From: UBA2377 sp964525935
GTDB taxonomy: Bacteria; Verrucomicrobiota; Verrucomicrobiia; Opitutales; Opitutaceae
Length of the DNA stretch: 64,000 bases
Direction: 5' to 3'
Assembly (NCBI GenBank): GCA_964525935.1
Contig: CAZGJZ010000002.1
Coordinates: forward strand, 310,001 to 374,000
Of the stretch, positions 16,709 through 26,475 are shown piece by piece; the first letter of the stretch is position 1; each line of letters begins with the position of its first letter. A program made the translations under genes and the position numbers. Below the pieces are notes generated by a model. That model was not told the origin of the DNA. It saw only the letters and a program-made list of their open reading frames with translations, and searched no databases.

Positions 16709-17656
16709 ATGAAACACTTCCTCAAGGAGACCGACTTCACGGCCGATGCGCTGCCCGAGATTTTCAATCTCGCGCGCAGCCTGAAGGCGGCTCGCAAGCA
16801 GGGGACGGAGCCGGTGCTGGCGAAGCAGACGTGGGCGATGATTTTTTCCAAGTCGAGCACCCGCACACGGGTTTCCTTCGAGGTCGGTATTCATGAGCTG
16901 GGCGGCAATCCGCTTTTCCTGAACAAGAACGACATCCAGATCGGCCGCGGCGAAAGCATCGCTGACACGGCGCGCGTGCTTTCGCGCTTCGTGCACGGGT
17001 TGGTGGTGCGCACGTTTGATCACAACGACGTCGTCGAGCTGGCGAAGCATGGTTCGGTGCCAGTGATCAACGCGCTCACGGATTTCCTGCATCCCTGCCA
17101 GATATACACGGACGCGTTTACGGCGGCTGAGCGCTGGACGCCGCCGGGTGGCGATCTGGTTGCGTCGTTGAAGGGCCGCAAGATCGCCTATCTCGGCGAC
17201 TGTTGCTTCAACATGGCCAATTCATGGATCCTCGGCGGCAGCCTTTTCGGCATGAAGGTGGCGTTGGCTGGTCCCGCGGAATACGCGCCAACGGCCGAGA
17301 TCAAGGCGCTGCTGAAGGCCGAGGGCCGTGCGGCTGATTACCAGTTTACGACCGATCCCTACGAGGCGGTGAAAGATGCCGATATCGTTTACACCGACGT
17401 CTGGGCCAGCATGGGCCAGGAAGACGAGTCGCAGGCCCGCATCGCCAAGATGACGCCCTACGCGGTGACGACCAAGCTTTTCGCCGCCGCCAAGCGCGAC
17501 GCGCTCTTCATGCACTGCCTGCCGGCCCATGCAGGCGAGGAAGTCGAGCAGGCCGTGCTCGACAACCCGCGCTCCATTATTTTCGACGAAGCCGAAAACC
17601 GCCTGCACATGCAGAAAGCCATCATGACCGTGCTGGCCAAATCGGCCCGCGCCTAA
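16709..17656 (+). CDS. argF: ornithine carbamoyltransferase
   Basis: Forms citrulline from ornithine and carbamoyl phosphate. The 315-residue protein carries the carbamoyl-phosphate loop SSTRTR (about 47-52), HPCQ near 132-135 and FMHCLPAHAG near 269-278, the ornithine-binding cysteine loop. ATG 16709 gives the standard opening MKHFLKETDF; a GTG at 16670 would add 13 unlikely residues. The carbamoyl phosphate is presumably supplied by CarAB; carB lies 12 kb away in this window. Confidence 0.96.
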   Translation: MKHFLKETDFTADALPEIFNLARSLKAARKQGTEPVLAKQTWAMIFSKSSTRTRVSFEVGIHELGGNPLFLNKNDIQIGRGESIADTARVLSRFVHGLVVRTFDHNDVVELAKHGSVPVINALTDFLHPCQIYTDAFTAAERWTPPGGDLVASLKGRKIAYLGDCCFNMANSWILGGSLFGMKVALAGPAEYAPTAEIKALLKAEGRAADYQFTTDPYEAVKDADIVYTDVWASMGQEDESQARIAKMTPYAVTTKLFAAAKRDALFMHCLPAHAGEEVEQAVLDNPRSIIFDEAENRLHMQKAIMTVLAKSARA

Positions 17657-17676
17657 AAATCCCACCCACTTTGCCC

Positions 17677-18903
<1,227 letters not shown>

Positions 18904-18932
18904 GCCACCGGAACTTACGCGGGCTTATTTTC

Positions 18933-18960
18933 AAGGCGCACCACAAGGTGCGCCTTTTTT
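18933..18960 (+). terminator. rho-independent terminator after argG
   Basis: A perfect stem AAGGCGCACC/GGTGCGCCTT (18933-18942 with 18947-18956), ACAA loop and a T6 run. It ends the argB-argG transcript. Confidence 0.9.
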
Positions 18961-19018
18961 GTGTTCGGTGCGCCGCGCTTGACGCGCGGTCGCGACCATG
19001 GCGAGTTCACGCATCCCC

Positions 19019-19789
19019 ATGAAGCTTTCCCAAGTTGCCGCCCAGCTCTACACCGTCCGCGATTTTTGTCAGACTGCGCCCGCACTGGCAGCGACGGCGA
19101 CTAAACTCCGCCAGATTGGCTACACGGCGGTGCAGATCAGCGCGGTGGGGCCGATCCCTGAGGCGGAGATCGTTGCGGTCATGAAAGGCGAGGGACTGAC
19201 GATTTGCGCGACGCATGAGCCGTCGCAGGTGATCCTCGACGAGCCGGCGAAGGCGATCGACCGGTTGCACCGGCTGGGCTGCAAGCTCACGGCTTACCCG
19301 TATCCGGCGGGGGTTGATTTCACCGACGCGACGCACGTGAACACGCTTGTGCGCAAGCTCGATGCCGCCGGCGCACAGTTTCGCGCGGCGGGTCTGCAGC
19401 TTGGCTATCACAACCACGCGATTGAGTTCGTGAAATTCCAGGGAGCACCGGTGCTCGAATACATCTATGCACAGACCGATCCGCGTAATTTGGTCGGCGA
19501 GATCGACACGTTTTGGATCCACTACGGCGGCGGCGATGTCGTGGAGTGGGTAAAAAAGCTCCGCGGCCGCCAGCCGTTCATTCATCTCAAGGACTACGGC
19601 TTCACGAAGGAAAATAAACACGCCTACTGCGAGATCGGCGCGGGCACGCTGCCCTTTGCGCGGATCATCGCCGAGGCGGAAGCCGGCGGATGCGAGTGGT
19701 TCATCGTCGAGCAGGATACCTGCCCGGGCGATCCCTTTGACTCGCTCCGCCAGAGTTTCGATTACATCAAGGCGAACCTCGTCCGCTGA
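19019..19789 (+). CDS. sugar phosphate isomerase/epimerase (xylose-isomerase-like TIM barrel)
   Basis: A 256-residue cytoplasmic protein of the AP-endonuclease-2-like TIM-barrel superfamily. Its hallmarks are AAQLYTVRDF at the N-terminus, GYTAVQISAV near 34-43, GYHNHAIEF near 133-141, VGEIDTFWIHYGGG near 160-173 and PFIHLKDYG near 184-192. The Glu-Asp-His set fits divalent-metal binding. Substrates differ widely in this family (inositols, ketohexoses, modified sugars), so no substrate is assigned. It is one of three such genes here and meets mlaD tail-to-tail with adjoining stop codons. Confidence 0.82.
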   Translation: MKLSQVAAQLYTVRDFCQTAPALAATATKLRQIGYTAVQISAVGPIPEAEIVAVMKGEGLTICATHEPSQVILDEPAKAIDRLHRLGCKLTAYPYPAGVDFTDATHVNTLVRKLDAAGAQFRAAGLQLGYHNHAIEFVKFQGAPVLEYIYAQTDPRNLVGEIDTFWIHYGGGDVVEWVKKLRGRQPFIHLKDYGFTKENKHAYCEIGAGTLPFARIIAEAEAGGCEWFIVEQDTCPGDPFDSLRQSFDYIKANLVR

Positions 19790-20782
19790 TCAGAACAGCG
19801 CGCCGGCGACAACGCCGACAGCGGTGATCGGTCCGGAGTCGCCCATGCCGTCGAGCGCGCGGTCGGCCTTGCGGATGGTGCTCTGGGCTTCGCGGAAGAG
19901 GCTGTCATCGTTGATAAGCTTGCCGAGCGTGCCTTCGCCCTTGGCGAGTTTGTCGGAGACTTCCTTCAGGTTGCTGGTGACGGCGCGGATTTCGTTGCCG
20001 GTCTTTTCGTCGTAGATCAGCGCGCCGAGCGTGCCATGACCGGATTTGACCTGGTCGACGATGGTCTGCGCGTTGGTCATGAAAGTGCGGGCGTCGCCGG
20101 CGGCGGCCTTGAGTTCGCCCACGGTGGCGAGCAGCTCGTCGTGGAGCTGGGGGTCGTTGACGAGTTTGCCGAACGTGCCTTCGCCGCGGTTCACCTTGTC
20201 GGTGATTTCCTGCAGGTTGGCCATGGTCTTGTTCACCTTCTCGCTGTTCTCGGTGAGCAGCGTGTCGAGCTTCTGGAACAGGCTGGGCTGGCCATCCTTG
20301 CCTTTTAGAACATCGCCCATGGAACCGAGGGCGCCCTCGAGCTTGTTACCGAGTTCGCCGATCTGGGTCATGATCGTGTTGAGATCGGCGGAAGGCTTGG
20401 TGGCGATTTCGCCACCCGGCTCGAGGTGCTTGACGCCCGGGGTGCCGAGATCGACGGCGATGTAATTGGTGCCGAGCAGGCCGGCGGAGCCGATGGTGGC
20501 AAAGGCGTCGCTGGCGATGTGGACGGTGGGGTCGATGCGCAGGACGGCTTCGGCGCGACGGCCGGTGAGGCGCGTCTCGGCGACGGCGCCGATCTTCACG
20601 CCGGCCATGCGGACGTCGTCGCCCTGCTTGAGTTCTTTAAGGTTTTCGAAGCCGGCGACCAGGTTGTAGCCGCGGCTCTTGAGAGCCTTGCCGTCGCTGA
20701 GCGTCTCGTAGGAGACCCAGATGAGGGCGATGCCGAGCAGGAAGAAAAGCCCGACGCGGGCGGTGTTTTGCGTGGTGGTCAT
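19790..20782 (-). CDS. mlaD: MlaD/MCE-domain lipid-transport protein
   Basis: A periplasmic lipid-binding subunit of an Mla-type ABC transporter anchored by one N-terminal helix (about 10-27, VGLFFLLGIALIWVSYE). The MCE domain follows (about 35-125; LKQGDDVRMAGVKIG and the GLLGTNYIAVDLG strand). A long helical tail has at least three copies of a G-x-GTxGxLxxD element (GEGTFGKLVND, GHGTLGALIYD, GEGTLGKLIND), as in extended MCE proteins. It is the last gene of the operon, 41 bases after mlaF. The symbol is by family; the direction of lipid transport is not known. Confidence 0.88.
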   Translation of the reverse strand: MTTTQNTARVGLFFLLGIALIWVSYETLSDGKALKSRGYNLVAGFENLKELKQGDDVRMAGVKIGAVAETRLTGRRAEAVLRIDPTVHIASDAFATIGSAGLLGTNYIAVDLGTPGVKHLEPGGEIATKPSADLNTIMTQIGELGNKLEGALGSMGDVLKGKDGQPSLFQKLDTLLTENSEKVNKTMANLQEITDKVNRGEGTFGKLVNDPQLHDELLATVGELKAAAGDARTFMTNAQTIVDQVKSGHGTLGALIYDEKTGNEIRAVTSNLKEVSDKLAKGEGTLGKLINDDSLFREAQSTIRKADRALDGMGDSGPITAVGVVAGALF

Positions 20783-20823
20783 GGCGTGGTGCTCCGGTTG
20801 GGAGGGTTAATAGTGGTGGAAAA

Positions 20824-21630
20824 TCAGGTTTCGAGGTGCTTGAAGCGCGGGTTCTTGAGGTCGATTTTCGGATTAAGAAAATCGGCGATCTTGGGGTCCT
20901 TGGGATCGCGCAGCTCGGACGGCTTGGCGACGACGGCCAGCCGGCCGCCCATCAGAATGCCGACGCGGTCGCCGATGTTGAGCGCGAGGTCGCGATCATG
21001 CGACACGACGATGGTGGTGACGTGATACTCATCCTTCAGCGTGGCGATGATCTCGCTGATCGTGGCGGACATCACCGGGTCGAGTTCGCTCGTGGGTTCG
21101 TCGTAGAGCATGAGCTGCGGCTCCTGCACGAGGGCGCGGGCAATCGCGACACGCTTGCGCATGCCGCCGGAAAGTTCAGAGGGGAATTTTTTCGCGCTGC
21201 GGTCCAGCGAGAGGATTTGCAGCGCGCGCATGACTTTTTCGCGGATGCCGGCCTCATTGGCGATGCGATGCTCGCGCGGGTAGAGGGCGAGGTTGTCGTA
21301 GACGGTGAGGGAGTTGAAGAGCGCGCCGGCCTGAAAAACGAGGGCCATGCGGATCTTTGCGCGGGTCTCGGGATCGGCCGCGTCGAGGCCGCCGACGGTG
21401 ACCTTGCCGCTGGTGGGGAGTTCGAGACCGACGATGTGTTTCAACAAAACGCTCTTGCCGGAGCCGCTGGGCCCCATGAGCACGAAGATTTCACCGGGTT
21501 CGACGGTGAGGCTGATGTCCTTGAGGACAGAGAGAGAGCCGAAATTCTTGGTGAGATTTTCGATGGTCACGCCCACCGCCGGGGTCTCGGCGGTGCTGAA
21601 CGGGTTGCGGGTTTGATGGCAGAGGTCCAT
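20824..21630 (-). CDS. mlaF: Mla-type ABC transporter ATP-binding protein
   Basis: The ATPase of the lipid-transport complex. In 268 residues it has Walker A GPSGSGKS (53-60), a Q-loop FQAGALF, signature LSGGMRKRVAIARAL and Walker B LMLYDEPTSELDP, with a switch His in VVSHD. The ELDP following Walker B and the GMRKR after the signature are usual in MlaF-like ATPases. It lies between mlaE (6 bases) and mlaD. The N-terminus may start some residues later, since the first 18 residues are not part of the fold. Confidence 0.92.
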   Translation of the reverse strand: MDLCHQTRNPFSTAETPAVGVTIENLTKNFGSLSVLKDISLTVEPGEIFVLMGPSGSGKSVLLKHIVGLELPTSGKVTVGGLDAADPETRAKIRMALVFQAGALFNSLTVYDNLALYPREHRIANEAGIREKVMRALQILSLDRSAKKFPSELSGGMRKRVAIARALVQEPQLMLYDEPTSELDPVMSATISEIIATLKDEYHVTTIVVSHDRDLALNIGDRVGILMGGRLAVVAKPSELRDPKDPKIADFLNPKIDLKNPRFKHLET

Positions 21631-21636
21631 GGCGCG

Positions 21637-22389
21637 TTAGAGGAGGACTTTGGTGAGGAAATAATCGAGGACCAGGATGAGGATCAGCGAGGCGACGACA
21701 GCCTTGGTCACGGAGGCGCCGATCTCACGCGGGCCGCCGCGGGTGCGGAGGCCGATGCTGCAGCAGACCAGCACGACGACGAAGCCGAAGGCCTCGGCCT
21801 TGATAAGGCCGTTGGCTACGTCCTCGAACTTCGTAAAGCGGCGGAGCGTCTCGAAATACTTTTCCGGTTCCAGGGCGATGAAGTCGACCGAGTGGGCGAC
21901 GATGGCGCCGCCGAACCAGCCGACGAGATTGGCGATGATCGCGAGGATGGGCATCATCACGAGCGTCGCGGCGAGGCGCGGCATCACGAGCATGCGCTCC
22001 GGCGGGATGTTCATGGTTACCAGCGCGTCGATTTCCTGATAAACCTTCATACTGGCGAGTTCGGCGGCGATGGCCGAGCCGACGCGGCCGGCGAGCAGGA
22101 TCGCGACCATCATCGGGCCGAGTTCGCGCGCCATCGAGAGGCCGACGAGCGAGCCGATGAACTCCTTCGCCCCGAAACTCTCCATGCTGTAACCCGCCTG
22201 CAGTGCGAGCACGCCGCCGATGAAAAAGCTGAGGATGGCGACAATGGGCAGCGTGGTGTAGCCGATCAGGTAGCACTGTTCCATGAAACGCGGCAGCTGC
22301 CGGGGCAGCGTGGGCGCGAACCAGAGGGAGCGGAACAGGAGCTGCACGGCGCTGCCGATACCTTCCAGGATGGCGGTGATTTGTTTCAT
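21637..22389 (-). CDS. mlaE: Mla-type ABC transporter permease
   Basis: A 250-residue inner-membrane permease of the MlaE family, with an N-terminal amphipathic helix and about five membrane segments. It carries the diagnostic stretch MARELGPMMVAILLAGRVGSA in two adjacent blocks, followed by AELASMKVYQEIDAL and MNIPPERMLVMPR. It works with MlaF and MlaD to move phospholipid between the membranes. Its ATG sits one base after the stop of the preceding secreted-protein gene, so translation is probably coupled. Confidence 0.93.
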   Translation of the reverse strand: MKQITAILEGIGSAVQLLFRSLWFAPTLPRQLPRFMEQCYLIGYTTLPIVAILSFFIGGVLALQAGYSMESFGAKEFIGSLVGLSMARELGPMMVAILLAGRVGSAIAAELASMKVYQEIDALVTMNIPPERMLVMPRLAATLVMMPILAIIANLVGWFGGAIVAHSVDFIALEPEKYFETLRRFTKFEDVANGLIKAEAFGFVVVLVCCSIGLRTRGGPREIGASVTKAVVASLILILVLDYFLTKVLL

Positions 22390-22390
22390 A

Positions 22391-23881
22391 TCAGTGGGAC
22401 AGCGACGCAGTAGGCTTATTCTGTTTGCCGGGAAAATCGAACAGGAACATCCGCCAGCGGCCCTGCTCGCCGGCGCCGCGGCGGAGGCCGATCACGCCGT
22501 TGCCGAGCGCGATGCGCCGGCCGGTGGTGACGCCGGAGTGCGTGCTGAACAGCGGGCCGAGGTGAAACTCGCGTTGCTGGGGGCTGCGCTGCCAGGTGAC
22601 GGCGTTCCAGAGCAGGGAGGTGCGAGTGGTGCCGGGTGCGCGCTGGTCAAAGCGATACAGGGCGAAGAGCGGCGAGTAGAGTTGGTGGATCTTATCGTTG
22701 GTCGGGAAGAAAACCTCCAGCGGGCTGGGGAATTGCGTCTGGCGGCGGCCGGCGCCGTTGTCCCAGACGCTGAGCAGGGGCCAGTAATGGGTTTTCTCGG
22801 CGGCCGCCGCGCTGGAATTTGAGAGGCTCCGTTGCTTCTCGGACCAGTAGACAAAATACAGAAACTGATGGCGCGTGCGCTGCACGTCATCGTCGGCCCA
22901 GTTTTGCTGACGGACGAGCGGCCAGACGAACCACTGCTTGTCGATGCCCTTGATAACCGAGTGCGTATAAAACGGTCCCCAACGATTCACGTAGCGGTCC
23001 TCGCCGCGGCCTTGCACGAGCAGGGGCCAGAAGTAGCGGACTTCGTGATAACGCTTCGGCGCCACGCGGTCGGTGTAGCCGAAGAACGGCCAGACATAGT
23101 TTTCGCTGATGAGGTCCGCGCTTCGATCCTGAGTATAAAAGGGCAGAAACCCTTTCTGCACCTTGGGCTGGGCGTCGCTGAGGCGGGATTCGTTTTTGTA
23201 GATGAGCGGCCAGAGGTAGTAACGGTTGCGGTAGGCGCCGGGTTTTTCGGCATAGCCGAAGAGCGGCCAGAGCGCGAAACCGTGGTGGCCGTTACCCTCG
23301 CTGCGCTTGAGGATGGGCCACGGGGTCGAGACGGTGGTGACGCCGGCGCGTTCCGATTTCCAGTAGAGCGGAAAAATGACCCAGCTCAGGCGATCGTAGC
23401 CAAAGCGACCGCGGATCTGGCCGCCGATGGGAAAGAGCCCGTGATACGAGGATTCGGGCGAGCCGGTGTTGCGGGAAAAATAAAACGGCCAGACATCAAA
23501 TGACTTGGGTTCAATGTCGCCTGCTTCCGGGGTGGAGGGGCCGGAGTGATTGATGAGGTTGAATACGCTCCAGGTGCGGTAGTTGCCCGACTGCCGCGTG
23601 ATGAACAGCGGATAGAGAAACGTCGATTCCGCGAACGCGCCCTCGGCATTGTCGCGTCGCAGATAGAGCGGACGGAAGCCGCGATAGGTGCCGCCCTCGG
23701 GCGCCGGGTTTTTGAAAAACAGCGGACCGGCGGCCTGCCACGCTTGCACTTTGTCCGTCTCGTCGGATCGAGAAACCCACGCCGGCCAGACGTTACTTTC
23801 GGTGTTCTCAGCAGCCAAGGCCGAGCCTGCGCCCCAAAGGAGGGCGAAGACCGTGACGGCGATGGGCAGGCGAGGAAACAT
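22391..23881 (-). CDS. secreted aromatic-Pro-Leu repeat protein at the head of the Mla operon (function unknown)
   Basis: A 496-residue exported protein I do not recognise. A signal peptide (about 1-23, ending GSALAA) is followed by repeating short units of roughly 17-25 residues centred on W/F/Y-P-L/F plus an aromatic strand, for example VWPFYFSR, IFPLYWKS, LWPLFGYA, LWPLIYKN, VWPFFGYT, FWPLLVQG, RWGPFYTH, VWPLVRQQ and YWPLLSVW. The regular aromatic-Pro pattern suggests a beta repeat, perhaps a propeller, solenoid or outer-membrane barrel. It is the first gene of the run and its stop lies one base before mlaE, so it is likely part of the envelope lipid pathway; that role is inference. A perfect inverted repeat lies 47 bases upstream. 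Confidence 0.8.
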   Translation of the reverse strand: MFPRLPIAVTVFALLWGAGSALAAENTESNVWPAWVSRSDETDKVQAWQAAGPLFFKNPAPEGGTYRGFRPLYLRRDNAEGAFAESTFLYPLFITRQSGNYRTWSVFNLINHSGPSTPEAGDIEPKSFDVWPFYFSRNTGSPESSYHGLFPIGGQIRGRFGYDRLSWVIFPLYWKSERAGVTTVSTPWPILKRSEGNGHHGFALWPLFGYAEKPGAYRNRYYLWPLIYKNESRLSDAQPKVQKGFLPFYTQDRSADLISENYVWPFFGYTDRVAPKRYHEVRYFWPLLVQGRGEDRYVNRWGPFYTHSVIKGIDKQWFVWPLVRQQNWADDDVQRTRHQFLYFVYWSEKQRSLSNSSAAAAEKTHYWPLLSVWDNGAGRRQTQFPSPLEVFFPTNDKIHQLYSPLFALYRFDQRAPGTTRTSLLWNAVTWQRSPQQREFHLGPLFSTHSGVTTGRRIALGNGVIGLRRGAGEQGRWRMFLFDFPGKQNKPTASLSH

Positions 23882-23927
23882 GGTTTGTAGTGGAGAAATC
23901 AGGCACGACGAATCGGGCTACGGAGGA

Positions 23928-23950
23928 CGACAAATAGTCGGCATTTGTCG
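23928..23950. promoter_or_regulatory. inverted repeat upstream of the Mla operon
   Basis: Perfect 8-bp arms CGACAAAT/ATTTGTCG flank a 7-base spacer, 47 bases before the start of the repeat-protein gene that heads the minus-strand operon. Size and place suit a regulator-binding site. The rest of 23882-24086 shows no gene. Confidence 0.4.
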
Positions 23951-24086
23951 GCCCGTAACTGATTAGGAGCCTAACTAAATAGTTTTGGTGGGAATGTGCA
24001 AATGGAATGTTGAACCTCAGATGCCCCGTAGGTTCCCGCAGGAATTGGACTTACCGAGGTTTCAGGCCGATTTCGGGCCGTTTTTG

Positions 24087-25106
24087 TCAGACGCGCACGC
24101 TTTCGCCGGGTGCCAAGGCGCGAAATTCGTCTGCGCGTAGGCCGGCGTTTTGCAATGCAGCGACCAAGGCTTCTACGGGCGCTTCGCGGGCTTCGTCGGT
24201 GAGCTGAAACGTGCCCCAGTGCATGGCGAGGCTCAGACGCGCGCGGACGTCGCGGTGGATTTCCACGGCCTCGGCAGGATTGCAGTGCTGGGCGGCCATG
24301 AACCAGCGCGGCTCGTAGGCGCCGATGGGAATCATCGCCAGATCAGGCGGCCCCAAGTCGCGGCCGATGGCGCGGAAGAATTCCGCATCGTAACCGGTGT
24401 CGCCGGAAAAATAGACCCGGTGCCCGCCTGTGCGCAGATAAAAGCCACCCCAGAGCCGGCCGTTGCGCGCGCCGCTCAGCCGGTTGCTCCAATGCCGGGC
24501 GGGCGTGAGCGTCACGGCTAACTCCGGTCCGGTGGCGGATGTGATGGGGTGCGACTGCCACCAATCGAGCTCGACGACGCGCTGCAGTCCGGCGCGCCGC
24601 GCGAGTGCGGCATTGCCGAGCGGCGTGATGACCAGCGGCTGGCTGGCCGCGGCGAGCCGGCGCAAGGTGGGCAGGTGGCAGTGGTCGTAGTGATCGTGGC
24701 TTAACAGAACCACGTCGATGCGCGGGAGGTTTTCGAATGACACGCCCGGCTGATGCACCCGCTGCGGGCCGGCCCACTCGAAGGGGCTGGCGCGTTCGCC
24801 ATAGACCGGGTCGGTGAGAATGTTGCCCGCGGCGGTTTGGAGCAGAAACGTCGCGTGGTTGATCCACGTCGCGACAATTTCGCCGTTCACGGGTGTGGGC
24901 GGGACAGGTTGCGCGCCGAGGGCCACGCTGGCGGGCCAGGCGCTGGGCTGGCTGGTGCGGCGCCATTTTAAAACTTCGAGCCAGGAACGGTTCACATGGC
25001 CGCGAGGATTGAAAAAGCGTCGGCCGTCGCAGTGGTCGGACACGGGGAAGCGCATGGCGGGCGGCATGGTGCGGGCGAAACCGACAGTGTGCAGAAGGTT
25101 TCGCAT
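24087..25106 (-). CDS. metallo-beta-lactamase-fold hydrolase (NAPE-PLD/RomA-like)
   Basis: A metal-dependent hydrolase with the fold's signature LLSHDHYDHCHL, a following VYFSGDTGYD metal ligand strand and LAMHWGTFQL. The opening SDHCDGRRFFNPRG and TWINHATFLLQ resemble the RomA/YtnP and N-acyl-phosphatidylethanolamine phospholipase D-like group. I use ATG 25106 (339 residues), which leaves 34 bases to the divergent rsmD; ATGs at 25067 and 25055 are also possible, and the open frame back to 25253 would overlap rsmD. The substrate is unknown. There is no signal peptide from the chosen start. Confidence 0.83.
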   Translation of the reverse strand: MRNLLHTVGFARTMPPAMRFPVSDHCDGRRFFNPRGHVNRSWLEVLKWRRTSQPSAWPASVALGAQPVPPTPVNGEIVATWINHATFLLQTAAGNILTDPVYGERASPFEWAGPQRVHQPGVSFENLPRIDVVLLSHDHYDHCHLPTLRRLAAASQPLVITPLGNAALARRAGLQRVVELDWWQSHPITSATGPELAVTLTPARHWSNRLSGARNGRLWGGFYLRTGGHRVYFSGDTGYDAEFFRAIGRDLGPPDLAMIPIGAYEPRWFMAAQHCNPAEAVEIHRDVRARLSLAMHWGTFQLTDEAREAPVEALVAALQNAGLRADEFRALAPGESVRV

Positions 25107-25140
25107 TTGCCAACGGCGCGCGCCGCTTTTGTGTGCGCAG

Positions 25141-25725
25141 ATGCGAATCAGTGGAGGAACAGCGCGCGGCATTCCCTTGCTCGTGCCCAAGGGCGATGCG
25201 GTGCGGCCGGCGACCGACGGGATGCGGCAGGCGGTTTTTTCCAGCCTCGTCACCCGGCTCGCGGGGGCGCGTTTTCTCGACCTGTTCGCCGGCAGCGGCG
25301 GCTACGGGTTGGAAGCGTTCAGCCGCGGGGCGGCGGGCGGCGTGTTTGTGGAAAAAAACGCCAAGGCCGTCGCGTGCGTGAAGCAAAACATCCTCGCCGT
25401 GGCGAAGAGCATGAAGGCTGCGCCGGATACGCTGCGAGTGACGACCGGCGATGCGGTGCAGGCGCCATGGACGGACGCCACACCGCCCGACCTCGTTTTT
25501 ATCGACCCGCCCTACGCGCTGATTCCGGAGCTGGCGCCAAAGTTGTTTGCGCGGCTGACCGAGCTGCTCGCGACGCATGCGGACCCGGTGATCGTGTTTG
25601 AGGCGCCGGGCGAACTCGCGCTCGAGGCGCCGGGCTGGACTTGTGTGAAACGCCTCGGCAAGGGCACGGGGCAGCCGACGGTGAGTTTCTTTCGCCGCAC
25701 TACATCGCTCCCCGCTTCGCCTTGA
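25141..25725 (+). CDS. rsmD: 16S rRNA (guanine966-N2)-methyltransferase RsmD
   Basis: A 194-residue S-adenosylmethionine-dependent methyltransferase. It opens MRISGGTARGIPL, followed by RPATDGMRQAVFSSL, the SAM motif FLDLFAGSGGYGLEA and the catalytic FIDPPY; this order is specific to RsmD. ATG 25141 gives the canonical start although the frame is open far upstream. It is divergent from the metallo-beta-lactamase gene and its last 26 bases overlap rsmE. Confidence 0.92.
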   Translation: MRISGGTARGIPLLVPKGDAVRPATDGMRQAVFSSLVTRLAGARFLDLFAGSGGYGLEAFSRGAAGGVFVEKNAKAVACVKQNILAVAKSMKAAPDTLRVTTGDAVQAPWTDATPPDLVFIDPPYALIPELAPKLFARLTELLATHADPVIVFEAPGELALEAPGWTCVKRLGKGTGQPTVSFFRRTTSLPASP

Positions 25726-26419
25726 GCAGGACGATCGCGGCGACGGCGGCGGTCTCGACGCGCAGCACGCGTGGACCGAGGTGGGCGAGAGTGAATTGGT
25801 TTTCGCGCAACATCGCGCGATCCGCGGCCGACCAGCCGCGCTCCGGCCCGAGGGCGACAACGGCAGCGCCATCGGACGGCACGGTGCAGGCGGAAAACGC
25901 GCCGGGCGATTCGTAGTTGTCGAGGGCGATGCGCGCGGCACCGGCGGGCAGCGCGGGGATGATTTCTGCGAGCGGCCGGCCGTGAGTGACGGCTGGCAGG
26001 CGGGTGCAAAACGCCTGTTCGGCGCCGGCCACGACGTGTCGTTCCCATTCACCGCTGCTCCACAGCGTGCTGTTGGCGTAGGCGGTGTCACCTTTTTCGG
26101 TCAGCACAAAATGCAGTGCGGCTACGCCGAGCGCGGTTGCTTCGCGCAGGATTTTCCGCGCGGTCTGTGGACGGGGCAGGCCGATGAGGAGCGTAATCGG
26201 GTCGAGCGGCGGCGGTTCGGCGCCCCAAGCGAAGCTGAGTTTCACGCCGTCGGCCGTGACTGCGACGAGCGTGCCCTTGCCGCGCGGGCCGTTGACCAGG
26301 CCGGCGTCAAACGTATCGCCAGGGTGGCGCTGCAGGACCGCCGTGAGGTGCTGGGCGCGTGCGTCGGTGAGCGGCAGCGGCCGGGTGATTTCCTGCGGAC
26401 TGAAGAGGATGAGGTTCAC
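25700..26419 (-). CDS. rsmE: 16S rRNA (uracil1498-N3)-methyltransferase RsmE
   Basis: A SPOUT-class rRNA methyltransferase. From GTG 26419 it is 239 residues, the usual length, starting MNLILFSP. Features are the PUA-like N-terminus (AQHLTAVLQRHPGD), then GLPRPQTARKILREATALGV with LTEKGDTAY, and the knotted SAM site ALGPERGWSAADRAML followed by LGPRVLRVETA. The frame is open to 26650 but the upstream part is low-complexity. It overlaps rsmD tail-to-tail; the two rRNA methylases being adjacent may be chance. Confidence 0.92.
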   Translation of the reverse strand: MNLILFSPQEITRPLPLTDARAQHLTAVLQRHPGDTFDAGLVNGPRGKGTLVAVTADGVKLSFAWGAEPPPLDPITLLIGLPRPQTARKILREATALGVAALHFVLTEKGDTAYANSTLWSSGEWERHVVAGAEQAFCTRLPAVTHGRPLAEIIPALPAGAARIALDNYESPGAFSACTVPSDGAAVVALGPERGWSAADRAMLRENQFTLAHLGPRVLRVETAAVAAIVLLKAKRGAM

Positions 26420-26475
26420 GCGTGGGATGAGATTGTGGATTGCGCGGGCGGAGTCGCGCCGTATTTTCGCCGGCC

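Noticed and set aside
20836..22413. Long plus-strand open frame opposite mlaF and mlaE
   Set aside because: It mirrors the true minus-strand genes, has a His/Asp/Glu/Gly-rich composition typical of an antisense frame in high-GC DNA, and shows no domain.
24343..26091. 582-residue minus-strand frame across the metallo-beta-lactamase and rsmD genes
   Set aside because: Both covered genes have intact catalytic motifs in other frames; this frame is Arg/Pro-rich without any domain.
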